Made by a program: the position numbers and the translations under genes | Part shown: positions 56,137 to 64,000 of the stretch, one piece after another | Layout: the number at the start of each line of letters is the position of its first letter | How positions within the stretch are numbered: position 1 is the first letter of the stretch | Origin: Nonomuraea jiangxiensis | GTDB taxonomy: Bacteria > Actinomycetota > Actinomycetes > Streptosporangiales > Streptosporangiaceae | Length of the DNA: 64,000 nt | NCBI RefSeq assembly: GCF_900099965.1 | Contig: NZ_FNDJ01000010.1 | Span: 310,001 to 374,000 of the forward strand | Reading direction: 5' to 3' | The notes under the pieces: generated by a model | Told to the model about the DNA's origin: nothing | Seen by the model: the letters and a program-made list of their open reading frames with translations, nothing else | Databases searched by the model: none

Positions 56137-57113
56137 CGGTCCTGAGCCTTTCCAAAGCGCTCAACGAAGGCATGCGCAAGGCCATGGAGGACGACCCCAA
56201 GGTCCTCATCATGGGCGAGGACGTCGGCAAGCTGGGCGGCGTCTTCCGGGTCACGGACGGGCTGCAGAAGGACTTCGGCGAGGACCGCGTCATCGACACC
56301 CCGCTGGCCGAGTCGGGCATCATCGGCACCGCGATCGGCCTGGCGCTGCGCGGCTACCGGCCGGTGTGCGAGATCCAGTTCGACGGGTTCGTCTTCCCGG
56401 CCGCCGACCAGATCATCACGCAGCTCGCCAAGATGCCGATGCGCTCGCTGGGCGCGATCAAGCTGCCGGTCGTCGTACGCATCCCCTGCGGCGGCGGCAT
56501 CGGCGCGGTCGAGCACCACAGCGAGTCGCCGGAGGCGTATTTCACCCACACGGCCGGCCTGCGCGTCGTGGCCTGTTCCAACCCGGCCGACGCCTACACC
56601 ATGATCCAGCAGGCCATCCGCAGCGACGACCCGGTGGTGTTCTTCGAGCCCAAGCGCCGTTACTGGGAGAAGGCCGACATCGACACCGCCTCCACCGACT
56701 GGTGGACGCCGCTCCACGCGGCCAAGGTGGTGCGCCCGGGCACGGACGTGACGCTGCTGGCCTACGGGCCGATGGTCAAGACCTGCCTGGAGGCGGCCAC
56801 GGCCGCCGAGGAGGACGGACGCTCCCTGGAGGTGATCGACCTGCGCTCGCTCAACCCGCTGGACGAGCCGCTGGTCATGGAGTCCGTACGCCGTACGGGC
56901 CGGGTGGTGGTCGTGCACGAGGCCCCTGTCAACAGCGGCTTCGGCGCGGAGCTGGCCGCCCGGATCACCGAGCAGTGCTTCTACCACCTGGAGTCGCCCG
57001 TGCTGCGGGTGGGCGGCTTCTCCACCCCCTACCCGCCGTCGAAGCTGGAGGAGCACTACCTGCCCGACCTGGACAGAGTGCTCGACGCCGTGGACCGGAC
57101 GTTCGGGTACTGA
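56133..57113 (+). CDS. 2-oxoacid dehydrogenase E1 component, beta subunit
   Basis: A 326-residue partner of E1-alpha. It has the ThDP-activating Glu region 'DTPLAESGIIGTAIGLALRG', 'VCEIQFDGFVFPAADQIITQ', the potassium loop 'IPCGGGIGAVEHHSESPEAY' and the C-terminal transketolase domain 'VDLRSLNPLDEP'-like segment (here 'VIDLRSLNPLDEPLV'). ATG 56133 overlaps the E1-alpha stop. It forms an alpha2beta2 enzyme with the upstream product. Confidence 0.93.
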   Translation: MTVLSLSKALNEGMRKAMEDDPKVLIMGEDVGKLGGVFRVTDGLQKDFGEDRVIDTPLAESGIIGTAIGLALRGYRPVCEIQFDGFVFPAADQIITQLAKMPMRSLGAIKLPVVVRIPCGGGIGAVEHHSESPEAYFTHTAGLRVVACSNPADAYTMIQQAIRSDDPVVFFEPKRRYWEKADIDTASTDWWTPLHAAKVVRPGTDVTLLAYGPMVKTCLEAATAAEEDGRSLEVIDLRSLNPLDEPLVMESVRRTGRVVVVHEAPVNSGFGAELAARITEQCFYHLESPVLRVGGFSTPYPPSKLEEHYLPDLDRVLDAVDRTFGY

Positions 57114-57123
57114 GAGGGCATTC

Positions 57124-58512
57124 ATGCGACGCGAGTTCAAACTCCCCGACGTCGGAGAAGGGCTGACGGAGGCGGAGATCGTCCGCTGGCACGTCAAGCC
57201 GGGCGACGACGTCAAGGTCAACCAGATCGTCGTGGAGATCGAGACGGCCAAGTCCATCGTCGAGCTGCCGATCCCGTGGGACGGGGTGGTGGCGGCCCTG
57301 CTGGCCGACGAGGGCCAGACGGTGGACGTGGGCGTGCCCATCATCACCGTGGACACGACGGAGCCCGGGGCGGCCCCTGACGAGCGCACACAGGCGCTGG
57401 CCGACGACATGGTCCCCAAGCCGCCGGCGGAGGGCGCCGTCGAGCCGGGGGCCCACGGCGGCCCGGCCCCGAAGGAGGAGCGCCAGTCGGTCCTCGTCGG
57501 CTACGGCGTCAAGACCGGCGCCACCAAACGCCGCGCCCGCAAGAAGCCGCCGTCCGACGTCACCCCCGCACCGACCGGCGTCACGCCCGCCCCCGAGCCC
57601 GCCCCGCCCGCTGCCCCGCCCGCCGGGGCGGCCGGGGCGCGGCCGGCCGTGCTGGCCAAGCCCCCGGTCCGCAAGCTGGCCAAGGACCTGGGCGTGGACC
57701 TCGCGGGTGTCCAGGGCACCGGCCCGCAGGGTTCCATCACCCGCGAGGACGTGCACGCCGCGGCGGAGACCGCCCAGCGGCCGGCCGCGCGGCCGGTTCC
57801 CCAGGCGCCGGGGCGGGAGGAGCGCATCCCCGTCAAGGGCGTCCGCAAGATGACCGCCCAGGCCATGGTGGCCAGCGCCTTCACCGCCCCGCACGTCACC
57901 GAGTTCCTCCAGGTGGACGTGACCGGGACGATGGAGGCCGTGCGCCGCCTGCGTACCCTCCAGGACTTCGCGGAGGTCAAGGTCTCCCCGCTGCTCCTGG
58001 TGGCCAAGGCGGTGCTCACGGCGGCCAGAAGGCATCCCATGGTCAACTCCGCGTGGGACGAGGCGGCCCAGGAGATCGTGGTCAAGCACTACGTGAACCT
58101 GGGGATAGCCGCCGCCACCCCGCGCGGCCTGGTGGTGCCCAACATCAAGGACGCCCATGCCCTCTCCCTCCCGGCCCTGGCCGAGGAGCTGGCCAAGCTC
58201 ACGGAGACGGCCAGGTCGGGCCGTACCCAGCCGGCGGAGATGGCGGGCGGCACCATCACGATCACCAACGTGGGCGTGTTCGGCGTGGACGCCGGCACCC
58301 CGATCCTCAACCCGGGCGAGGCCGCCATCCTCGCCTTCGGCCAGATCAGGGACATGCCCTGGGTGGTGGACGGCGAGCTGGCCGTACGCAAGGTCACGAC
58401 CCTGGCCCTCTCCTTCGACCACCGGATCATCGACGGCGAGCTCGGCTCGCTGTTCCTGCGCGACGTGGGCGCCATGCTGGAGGACCCCCTCCGCATGCTC
58501 GCCTGGAGCTGA
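57124..58512 (+). CDS. Dihydrolipoamide acyltransferase (E2)
   Basis: A 462-residue core subunit that takes the acyl group from E1 to CoA. A single lipoyl domain (1-80) carries the lipoyl Lys in 'EIETAKSIVELP'; a Pro/Ala linker (85-175) leads to a peripheral subunit-binding domain 'VRKLAKDLGVDLAGVQGTGP', and the catalytic domain ends with 'LSFDHRIIDGELGSLFLRDV', containing the His and Asp of the active site. ATG 57124 is 10 bases after E1-beta. No E3 follows; LpdA at 23066-24445 could serve. A large stem-loop closes the operon. Confidence 0.94.
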   Translation: MRREFKLPDVGEGLTEAEIVRWHVKPGDDVKVNQIVVEIETAKSIVELPIPWDGVVAALLADEGQTVDVGVPIITVDTTEPGAAPDERTQALADDMVPKPPAEGAVEPGAHGGPAPKEERQSVLVGYGVKTGATKRRARKKPPSDVTPAPTGVTPAPEPAPPAAPPAGAAGARPAVLAKPPVRKLAKDLGVDLAGVQGTGPQGSITREDVHAAAETAQRPAARPVPQAPGREERIPVKGVRKMTAQAMVASAFTAPHVTEFLQVDVTGTMEAVRRLRTLQDFAEVKVSPLLLVAKAVLTAARRHPMVNSAWDEAAQEIVVKHYVNLGIAAATPRGLVVPNIKDAHALSLPALAEELAKLTETARSGRTQPAEMAGGTITITNVGVFGVDAGTPILNPGEAAILAFGQIRDMPWVVDGELAVRKVTTLALSFDHRIIDGELGSLFLRDVGAMLEDPLRMLAWS

Positions 58513-58528
58513 CCGGCGCCGGATGAGA

Positions 58529-58571
58529 TACGGCGGCCGCCGGGAGGACCCCTCCCCCGGCGACCGCCGTA
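58529..58571 (+). terminator. Stem-loop terminator of the 2-oxoacid dehydrogenase operon
   Basis: TACGGCGG (58529-58536) pairs with CCGCCGTA (58564-58571), and after a C/A mismatch CGCCGGG (58538-58544) pairs with CCCGGCG (58556-58562), 16 bases after the E2 stop. Confidence 0.7.
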
Positions 58572-58644
58572 CGGCCGCGGACACCCGCACCCGCCACGTA
58601 TGAGTCGGCGGCAGCCGGATCTGATACATCGATATGGTTGACGC

Positions 58645-58938
58645 ATGATCCGTCACATCGTGATGTTCACCTGGACCGAGGACGCCACCGCCGAGCAGAA
58701 GGAGGCGGTGGCCGCCGAGCTGGGCAAACTGCCGGGCGTCATCCCGCAGATCCGCGCCCTCACGCTGGGCGGCGACGCCGGGATCAACCAGGGCAACCAC
58801 GACTTCGCGCTGGTGGCCGACTTCGACGACGTCGAGGGCTACCTGGCCTACCGCGACCACCCGCGGCACCAGGCGGTGATCGCGGAGCACATCAGGCCCA
58901 TCCTCGCGGCCCGGGCCGCGGCCCAGCTCAAGGTCTAG
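58645..58938 (+). CDS. Dabb-family (stress-responsive A/B barrel) protein
   Basis: A 97-residue ferredoxin-like barrel protein. 'MIRHIVMFTWTEDATAEQKE' and 'HDFALVADFDDVEGYLAYRD' followed by 'HPRHQAVIAEHIRPI' match the Dabb family, which forms dimeric barrels. Members range from stress proteins to polyketide cyclases; nothing here indicates catalysis. It is monocistronic, 130 bases after the E2 gene and convergent with the MBL gene. Confidence 0.9.
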   Translation: MIRHIVMFTWTEDATAEQKEAVAAELGKLPGVIPQIRALTLGGDAGINQGNHDFALVADFDDVEGYLAYRDHPRHQAVIAEHIRPILAARAAAQLKV

Positions 58939-58952
58939 TCAGAGCTCGGCCG

Positions 58953-59891
58953 TCAGGCGAGGCACGACAGGGGCCGGCCGCCGTTGTAGGTGACCATGTC
59001 CAGCACGGCAGCGACCAGGTCGATCGGGGCGCCGAGGGGCTGCCCGTCGAGCTCGGCGTACGCGCGGTGCAGGTTGCCCACGATGCGCTCGGAGTCCAGC
59101 AGCCCGGCCCACTCGCCGAGGTCGGTCTCCCTGGCCGCCTCCAGCGGTGACAGCCCGGCCTCCCGGCCCCGCCGGGCGGTCTCCTGCACGAAGCGCAGAT
59201 AGCCCTCCACGGGGTCGTACGCCTCGGGCCCGCAGATCTCCCCGTGCCCCGGCACGACCGTCTCCGCACCCAGCTCCCTGAGCCGCGCGATGGCGTCGAG
59301 GGCCCCGGCCACCGAGCCCATCAGCACGAACGGCGTGCCGCCGTTGAAGACCAGGTCACCGGTGAACAGCAGCCGCCGCTCCGGGATCCACACGTACGAG
59401 TCGTTGGTCGTGTGGGCGGCGTGGCCGACGTGCCTGACCTCGCACCGCAGGTCGTCGGAGTGCACGGTGATCCGGTCGGTGAAGGTGAGGAACGGCGGCG
59501 CGAGCTCCAGCTTCCCCCACTCCACCTCGGGCGACCAGGCGCCCCGGTAGGTGGGCACGCCGTCGGCCAGGATCTGCTCGCGCACGCCCTCGTGCCCGAC
59601 GATCGTCGCCTCGGGGAACAGCCAGTTGCCGAACGTGTGGTCCCCGTGGTGATGGGTGTTGACCAGCGTGGTGATGGGCCGGTCGCTGACCTTGCCGACG
59701 GCCTCGCGCAGGGCCCGGGTGCGGCGCTCGGTCGAGCAGGCGTCGATGCAGATCACGCCCCGCCGCCCGGCCAGGAAGCCGGTGTTGTTGATCCACCAGC
59801 TCCCGTCCGGCTGGACGTAGGCGTAGACGCCGTCCGACACCTCCTCGACGCGGGGCGGGGGCAGGGGATGGTCATGGGAGGACGAACTCAT
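58953..59891 (-). CDS. MBL-fold metallo-hydrolase
   Basis: A 312-residue metallo-beta-lactamase-fold enzyme. Metal ligands are visible in 'LVNTHHHGDHTFGNW' (HxHxDH variant), 'VRHVGHAAHT', 'LFTGDLVFNGG' and 'VVPGHGEICG'. The N-terminal 'SWWINNTGFLAGRRGVICID' resembles members that hydrolyse thioesters or lactones. The specific substrate is unknown. ATG 59891. It faces away from the acyl-CoA dehydrogenase gene's terminator and lies next to lipid-type genes without overlap. Confidence 0.9.
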   Translation of the reverse strand: MSSSSHDHPLPPPRVEEVSDGVYAYVQPDGSWWINNTGFLAGRRGVICIDACSTERRTRALREAVGKVSDRPITTLVNTHHHGDHTFGNWLFPEATIVGHEGVREQILADGVPTYRGAWSPEVEWGKLELAPPFLTFTDRITVHSDDLRCEVRHVGHAAHTTNDSYVWIPERRLLFTGDLVFNGGTPFVLMGSVAGALDAIARLRELGAETVVPGHGEICGPEAYDPVEGYLRFVQETARRGREAGLSPLEAARETDLGEWAGLLDSERIVGNLHRAYAELDGQPLGAPIDLVAAVLDMVTYNGGRPLSCLA

Positions 59892-59941
59892 GAGGCGAAG
59901 GTATCCGCCCCGGACCAGGTCCCGCCGTGCCCCCCATGACA

Positions 59942-59977
59942 GAACGCCCGCCCCCGGGGGGATGGGGACGGGCGTTC
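59942..59977 (-). terminator. Stem-loop after the acyl-CoA dehydrogenase gene
   Basis: GAACGCCCG (59942-59950) pairs with CGGGCGTTC (59969-59977) around an 18-base loop that is itself C- and G-rich. It lies 22 bases downstream of the stop codon on the minus strand. Confidence 0.65.
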
Positions 59978-59998
59978 CGCAGGCGGCGGCGGAAGTGC

Positions 59999-61804
59999 TC
60001 AGAAGGCCTCTTCCGGGAGCTCCATAAGCTCCTGGCCGGTGCCGGCGAGAACGCGCCGCTCGGCGCTCAGCCGGGGCAGTACGGTCTTGGCGAAGAACGA
60101 GGCGGCGACGACCTTGCCCTGGTAGAACGGGTCCTCACCGTCGGCCAGCCGGGCCAGGGCCACCTCGGCCTGGCGCAGCAGCAGCCAGCCGATCACCAGG
60201 TCGCCCAGCGCGAGCAGGAACCTGGTGGTGTTCAGCCCGACCTTGTAGACCTCCCGCGGCGTCTCCAGCGAGCCGAGCGCCCACCCGGCCATGGTCTCGC
60301 CCATGACCTGGATGTCGGCGGCGGCCTCGGCGAGCAGCTTGCGCTCCTCCTTGAGCCGGCCGTTGCCCGCCTCGGAGCCGGCGAACTCGACGATCTCGCT
60401 GAGCAGCGACCCGAGAGCGGCACCCTGGTTACGCAGGATCTTCCGGAAGAACAGGTCGAGGCCCTGGATCGCGGTCGTGCCCTCGTACAAGGAGTCGATC
60501 TTGGCGTCGCGGATGTACTGCTCGATCGGGTAGTCCTGGAGGTAACCCGAGCCGCCGAGGGTCTGCAGCGAGCGCGACAGCAGCTCGTACGACCGCTCGG
60601 AGCCCACACCCTTGACCACGGGCAGCAGCAGGTCGTTCATCGCGTGGGCCTGCTGGTCGTCGGGGTCGGCGAGCAGGGTGTCCTGGAACGTGGCCGTGTA
60701 GAGCACGAGCGCCCGCATGCCCTCGGTGTAGGCCTTCTGCAGCATCAGCTCGCGCCGCACGTCCGGGTGGTGGATCACGCTCACCCGGGGGGCGGTCTTG
60801 TCGGTCATCTTCGTCAGGTCCGAGCCCTGCACCCGGGACCTGGCGTATTCCAGGGCGTTCAGGTAGCCGGTGGACAGGGTGGCGATGGCCTTGGTGCCGA
60901 CCATCATGCGGGCGTGCTCGATGATCATGAACATCTGCTTGATGCCCTCGTGCACGTCGCCGACCAGCCAGCCGACCGCCGGGTGCTTCTCCCCGAACGT
61001 GAGCTCGCAGGTCGTGGAGACCTTCAGGCCCATCTTCTTCTCGACGTTGGTGACGTAGACGCCGTTGCGCTCGCCCAGCTCGCCGGTTTCGAGATTCACG
61101 TGGAACTTCGGCACCAGGAACATCGACAGCCCCTTGGTGCCCGGCCCGTGGCCCTCGGGGCGGGCCAGTACGAGGTGGAAGATGTTCTCGGCCATGTCGT
61201 GCTCGGCGCTGGTGATGAAGCGCTTGACGCCCTCGATGTGCCAGGTCCCGTCGGGCTGGCGCACCGCCTTCGTCCGCCCGGCGCCCACGTCGGAGCCGGC
61301 GTCCGGCTCGGTCAGCACCATGGTGGCGCCCCAGTCACGCTCGATGGCCAGCTCGGCGAAGCGCTTCTGCTCCTCGGTGGCGACCTGCCACAGCGTGTAG
61401 GCGAACTTGGGGCCGGCGGCGTACATGTAGAGTGCCGGGTTCGCGCCGAGCACCAGCTCCGCCGCGGCCCAGGCCAGGCTCCGCGGGATGCCGGGGCCGC
61501 CCAGGTGGGCAGGCAGGTCGAGGTCCGGCCAGCTGCCGTCGACCAGCGCCTTGTAGGACTTCTTGAAGCCTTCGGGAACGGTCACCGTGCCGGTCGCAGG
61601 GTCGAACACGGGCGGGTGCCGGTCGCCCTCCTCGAAGGAGTCCGCGAGGACACCGGTGGCCAACCTGTCCAGCTCTTCGAGGATGCTGCGGGCGACCTCT
61701 TCGTCAACTTCCGCAAAGGGCCCCGTGCCGAGGATCTCGCGTCTCCCGAACACCTCGAAGAGGTTGAATTCCAGGTCACGCACGTTGCTCTTGTAGTGGC
61801 CCAT
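59999..61804 (-). CDS. Acyl-CoA dehydrogenase, large (DmdC-like) type
   Basis: A 601-residue FAD enzyme. 'MGHYKSNVRDLEFNLFEVFG' is the N-terminal AcylCoA_DH_N extension, and the C-terminal 120 residues form the extra domain of the DmdC/large-ACAD branch. FAD-binding 'MVLTEPDAGSDVGAGRTKAV' and the base Glu in 'DSLYEGTTAIQGLDLFFRKI' are present. It oxidises an acyl-CoA at C2-C3, in fatty-acid or methylmercaptopropionate-type degradation; chain length is not predictable. AAGGAG precedes ATG 61804. Two palindromes upstream suggest TetR-type control. Confidence 0.93.
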   Translation of the reverse strand: MGHYKSNVRDLEFNLFEVFGRREILGTGPFAEVDEEVARSILEELDRLATGVLADSFEEGDRHPPVFDPATGTVTVPEGFKKSYKALVDGSWPDLDLPAHLGGPGIPRSLAWAAAELVLGANPALYMYAAGPKFAYTLWQVATEEQKRFAELAIERDWGATMVLTEPDAGSDVGAGRTKAVRQPDGTWHIEGVKRFITSAEHDMAENIFHLVLARPEGHGPGTKGLSMFLVPKFHVNLETGELGERNGVYVTNVEKKMGLKVSTTCELTFGEKHPAVGWLVGDVHEGIKQMFMIIEHARMMVGTKAIATLSTGYLNALEYARSRVQGSDLTKMTDKTAPRVSVIHHPDVRRELMLQKAYTEGMRALVLYTATFQDTLLADPDDQQAHAMNDLLLPVVKGVGSERSYELLSRSLQTLGGSGYLQDYPIEQYIRDAKIDSLYEGTTAIQGLDLFFRKILRNQGAALGSLLSEIVEFAGSEAGNGRLKEERKLLAEAAADIQVMGETMAGWALGSLETPREVYKVGLNTTRFLLALGDLVIGWLLLRQAEVALARLADGEDPFYQGKVVAASFFAKTVLPRLSAERRVLAGTGQELMELPEEAF

Positions 61805-61836
61805 GGGTGCTGATCTCCTTGAACCGAGTTCTCCTG

Positions 61837-61877
61837 TACTGGCGAGTAACCTTACTCTGAAATGCTACCCGCGGGTA
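61837..61877. promoter_or_regulatory. Paired palindromic operators upstream of the acyl-CoA dehydrogenase
   Basis: TACTGGCGAGTA (61837-61848) and TACCCGCGGGTA (61866-61877) share TACyCGCGrGTA-like symmetry and the flank AAC or ACC, with centres 29 bases apart. A third dyad, GAGTAA-CC-TTACTC, overlaps at 61844-61857. The form recalls operators of TetR-type fatty-acid regulators. They lie in the divergent promoter region with the methyltransferase gene. Confidence 0.6.
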
Positions 61878-61907
61878 ACCCGGGATATGCATGGCATGCT
61901 CATCTCC

Positions 61908-62717
61908 ATGGACGCCGAAGAACTCGCTGCCAGGTGGCGAGAGCGACTGGAATCCTGGGCCATTCCGGACAAGATCATGGCCAAGGCTCCCGCCGACCCC
62001 TGGAGCCACTCGCCGGAGCGATTCGGCACCCGGACCGACAGGGCGCTCGCCGAGCCCGACGACGGGCCCACCATGACGCGCCTGTCCGAGGCCCTGCCGG
62101 ACAAGGGCACCCTGCTCGACGTCGGCTCGGGCCCCGGGGCCGCGTCCCTGCCGCTGCACGAGCGCATCGGACACCTCTACGCGGTCGACACCTCGGCCTC
62201 GATGCTGGAGGGTCTGACGGCGCGGGCGGACAAGCTCGGGGTGCCGGTCACGACGGTCGTGGGCCGCTGGCCGGACGTGGCCCACCGGGTGCCGGTGGCG
62301 GACGTGTCGATCTCCGCGCACGTCGTCTACAACGTGCCCGACCTGGCCGACTTCCTGCGCGCCCTGGACAGGTGCACGCAGGGGCGGGTGGTGCTGGAGT
62401 TGCCGCACCGCCATCCGATGAGCTGGATGACGCCGCTGTGGCAGCACTTCCACGGGGTGGACCGGCCGGTGCGGCCGATCGCCGAGGACTGCGTGGCGCT
62501 GGCCGCGGCCCTCGGCTATCCCGTACGGGTGGAGGAGCGGGAGGCCCCGCTGGAACGTTTCACGTCCCTGGAGGAGCTGGCCACCAGCGCGTGCCGGCGG
62601 GTCTGCCTCGACCCCGCCAGGGCGGAGGAGGTGGCGGCGACGGTGCTGGAGCTCGGCATGTGGCCGGTGCCACGCGACCGGTGGGTCACCATTTGGTGGG
62701 ATTCGCCGCGCCGGTGA
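61908..62717 (+). CDS. SAM-dependent methyltransferase (class I)
   Basis: A 269-residue Rossmann-fold methyltransferase. Motif I is 'LLDVGSGPGAASLPLHERIG', followed by the acidic 'YAVDTSASML' and 'SISAHVVYNVPDLADFLRAL'. The acceptor is not predictable. The N-terminus is not conserved; I chose ATG 61908 ('MDAEELAARWRERLES'), with ATG 61896 as an alternative; neither has a clear SD, so the mRNA may be leaderless. It is divergent from the acyl-CoA dehydrogenase across the operator pair. Confidence 0.82.
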   Translation: MDAEELAARWRERLESWAIPDKIMAKAPADPWSHSPERFGTRTDRALAEPDDGPTMTRLSEALPDKGTLLDVGSGPGAASLPLHERIGHLYAVDTSASMLEGLTARADKLGVPVTTVVGRWPDVAHRVPVADVSISAHVVYNVPDLADFLRALDRCTQGRVVLELPHRHPMSWMTPLWQHFHGVDRPVRPIAEDCVALAAALGYPVRVEEREAPLERFTSLEELATSACRRVCLDPARAEEVAATVLELGMWPVPRDRWVTIWWDSPRR

Positions 62718-62770
62718 GCAGGGGCGTCACCGGGATTGACGCTACGTGCGGAGTCCGGTTGGGTGGCCTG

Positions 62771-63148
62771 GTGATCGAGATTCATGCCGTCAGCTTCGAC
62801 GCCACAGACCCGTACGAGATCGCGAGCTGGTGGAGCCGTGCCACCGGGCTGCCCCTGGGGGAGGGCGACCGCCCGGGGGACGACGAGGTCATGTTGCGGA
62901 CCGAGCGGGACCCGTATCTGCTGTTCCTGCGGGTGCCCGAGGGCAAGTCCGTCAAGAACCGGATACACCTCGACGTCAACGGCACCGCGGGGCGGAGCCG
63001 TGACCAGGAGGTCGAGCGGCTGGTCGGGCTGGGCGCGACCGTCTATGACGACCGGCGGCAGCCCGACGGCACCGGCTGGGTGGTCATGCTGGACCCCGAG
63101 GGCAACGAGTTCTGCGTGTGCAGGAGTCCGGCGGAGCGGGGGATGTGA
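62771..63148 (+). CDS. VOC-family (glyoxalase/bleomycin-resistance-like) protein
   Basis: A 125-residue protein with one glyoxalase-like repeat pair. 'EIHAVSFDATDPYEIASWWS' starts the first unit and 'RIHLDVNG' plus 'VMLDPEGNEFCVC' end the second; His and Glu in these strands are the usual metal ligands. Such proteins may isomerise, cleave or sequester small molecules. GTG 62771 gives the right N-terminus for the domain but a weak SD. It follows the methyltransferase gene by 53 bases. Confidence 0.85.
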   Translation: MIEIHAVSFDATDPYEIASWWSRATGLPLGEGDRPGDDEVMLRTERDPYLLFLRVPEGKSVKNRIHLDVNGTAGRSRDQEVERLVGLGATVYDDRRQPDGTGWVVMLDPEGNEFCVCRSPAERGM

Positions 63149-63155
63149 ACCGGCT

Positions 63156-63614
63156 TCACCTGGCCGAGCGGCCCCGGCCCTGCATCGTGAGGGTCAGGAT
63201 GCCGGCGATCAGATAGACCAGCGCGCCGTGCCAGAGCGCCTGCACGCCGGAGCCGAAGACCCCCTCGCCGTCGAGCACGAGCTGCACCGGGTAGTCCAGC
63301 ACGGCCGTGAGGCCCGCGGGCAGGAGTGCGAACTTCCACGGGTGCTGCAACGACCACAGGCGGGCCTGGCGGGTCACCCGGTCGCCCTCGTGCGGCTTGG
63401 CGACCGCCCCGATCGCCGCGATCAGGGCGAACAGGCTGATGCCGAGGCCCAGCGCCCAGGCCACGTCGGCGCCGCCCGTGAGCAGGCCCATCCCGACGCT
63501 GGCCGCGGTCACGACGCCACCGCTGATGGCGGCGGCCTTCCAAGGGGCGCCGCGCAGCGCGGCGCCCGACAGCGAAATCTCATCGCGTCGACTGATCTCG
63601 TTCATGTCATCCAT
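63156..63614 (-). CDS. Small membrane protein of unknown function
   Basis: A 152-residue membrane protein with about four hydrophobic segments, e.g. 'AAAISGGVVTAASVGMGLLT', 'VAWALGLGISLFALIAAIGA' and 'HGALVYLIAGILTLTMQGRG'. The N-terminal 'MDDMNEISRRDEISLSGAAL' is hydrophilic. AAAGG lies 4 bases before ATG 63614; ATG 63605 is another option. I recognise no family. It converges with the VOC gene and is divergent from the GNAT gene. Confidence 0.75.
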   Translation of the reverse strand: MDDMNEISRRDEISLSGAALRGAPWKAAAISGGVVTAASVGMGLLTGGADVAWALGLGISLFALIAAIGAVAKPHEGDRVTRQARLWSLQHPWKFALLPAGLTAVLDYPVQLVLDGEGVFGSGVQALWHGALVYLIAGILTLTMQGRGRSAR

Positions 63615-63681
63615 GCTGCCTTTCGGGTCACCCGAGGGGCATCGGGGTCGGACCCTGAGCTGTCCCTGACATGATTCGGGC

Positions 63682-64000
63682 ATGCAGGAAATCGTGATAT
63701 CGCACCTTGGCCAGGACGAAGGGGAGCGGCTGCGGGAGATCCGGCTGCGCGCGCTCCAGGACTCGCCGGACTCGTTCGGGTCCTCGTACGAGCGTGAGAT
63801 CGAGCTTTCGGCTGATGAATGGGCTGAAAGAGTGAAAAATCAGGACTCGCGGTGGTGGGTGGCCTCCAGCGACGGCGTGGACGTCGGCCTGGTGTGCATG
63901 AGGCTGGAGGAGGAGGGCACGGCCCATCTGCTGTCCATGTGGGTCGCCCCCGAGGCCAGGGGCGCGCGCCTGGGCTCCCGGCTGCTGGCCGAGGCCGTGG
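63682..64000 (+). CDS. GNAT-family N-acetyltransferase, 3'-truncated by the window
   Basis: The first 106 residues of an acetyltransferase. The N-terminus 'GERLREIRLRALQDSPDSFG' followed by 'SYEREIELSADEWAERV' is typical of actinomycete GNATs, and the acetyl-CoA loop is reached in 'WVAPEARGARLGSRLL'. The gene runs beyond base 64000. Start ATG 63682; the substrate is unknown. Confidence 0.85.
   Translation, partial: MQEIVISHLGQDEGERLREIRLRALQDSPDSFGSSYEREIELSADEWAERVKNQDSRWWVASSDGVDVGLVCMRLEEEGTAHLLSMWVAPEARGARLGSRLLAEAV

Overview
The window is a very GC-rich chromosomal segment from an actinomycete. High-GC codon use, frequent GTG starts, bldC, a DUF3073 protein, a Val/Leu-type amino acid dehydrogenase and dispersed purine genes all point there. 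The order bldC / conserved unknown / amino acid dehydrogenase / DUF3073 / purM / purF / SCP-like protein recalls the bldC region of Streptomyces. A Streptosporangiaceae-type organism (for example Nonomuraea) is my best guess, but this is inference. I see no rRNA, tRNA, CRISPR array, transposase, phage gene or secondary-metabolite cluster.

Layout. 1-9.4 kb: the 3' end of a beta-helix protein, a PucR regulator, a secreted subtilisin-like protease, a divergent HxlR/imine-reductase-like pair, a lone P450, a DivIVA-like repeat protein and a haloacid dehalogenase. 9.4-11.3 kb: an alkylation-repair unit, ogt2 - ECF sigma - ogt1, with two matching ECF-type promoters. 11.3-26.8 kb: regulators and single enzymes, including an RclR/RclA-like redox pair, a PAS-GAF-PP2C phosphatase, a DinB-ankyrin fusion, a nucleotidyltransferase, lpdA, an orphan response regulator and pyrD. 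26.8-29.3 kb: a lipoprotein amidase translationally coupled to a GH20 hexosaminidase.

29.4-41.6 kb: LacI and TetR regulators, then the conserved bldC-vdh-purM-purF block, an SCP-like protein and a Tat-exported PhoX phosphatase behind a likely PHO box. 41.6-50.6 kb: an ABC exporter with a MerR-type promoter, two DHA2 drug exporters around a TetR gene and a MetF-like gene with shared operator cores, and a membrane nucleotide cyclase next to a CRP-family regulator.

50.7-64 kb: purL and purQ, an RsbW-like kinase gene, purS, a divergent 2-oxoacid dehydrogenase operon (E1alpha, E1beta, E2) led by a 24-codon ORF, then a Dabb protein, an MBL hydrolase, an acyl-CoA dehydrogenase with a palindromic operator pair, a methyltransferase, a VOC protein and a truncated GNAT gene.

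Connections. PurS, PurQ, PurL, PurM and PurF cover two steps of de novo purine synthesis plus its first committed step. LpdA could be the E3 missing from the oxoacid dehydrogenase operon, and Vdh feeds branched-chain oxoacids to such complexes. Several genes carry in-frame tandem repeats. Strong stem-loops, mostly without U-tracts, close many transcription units.
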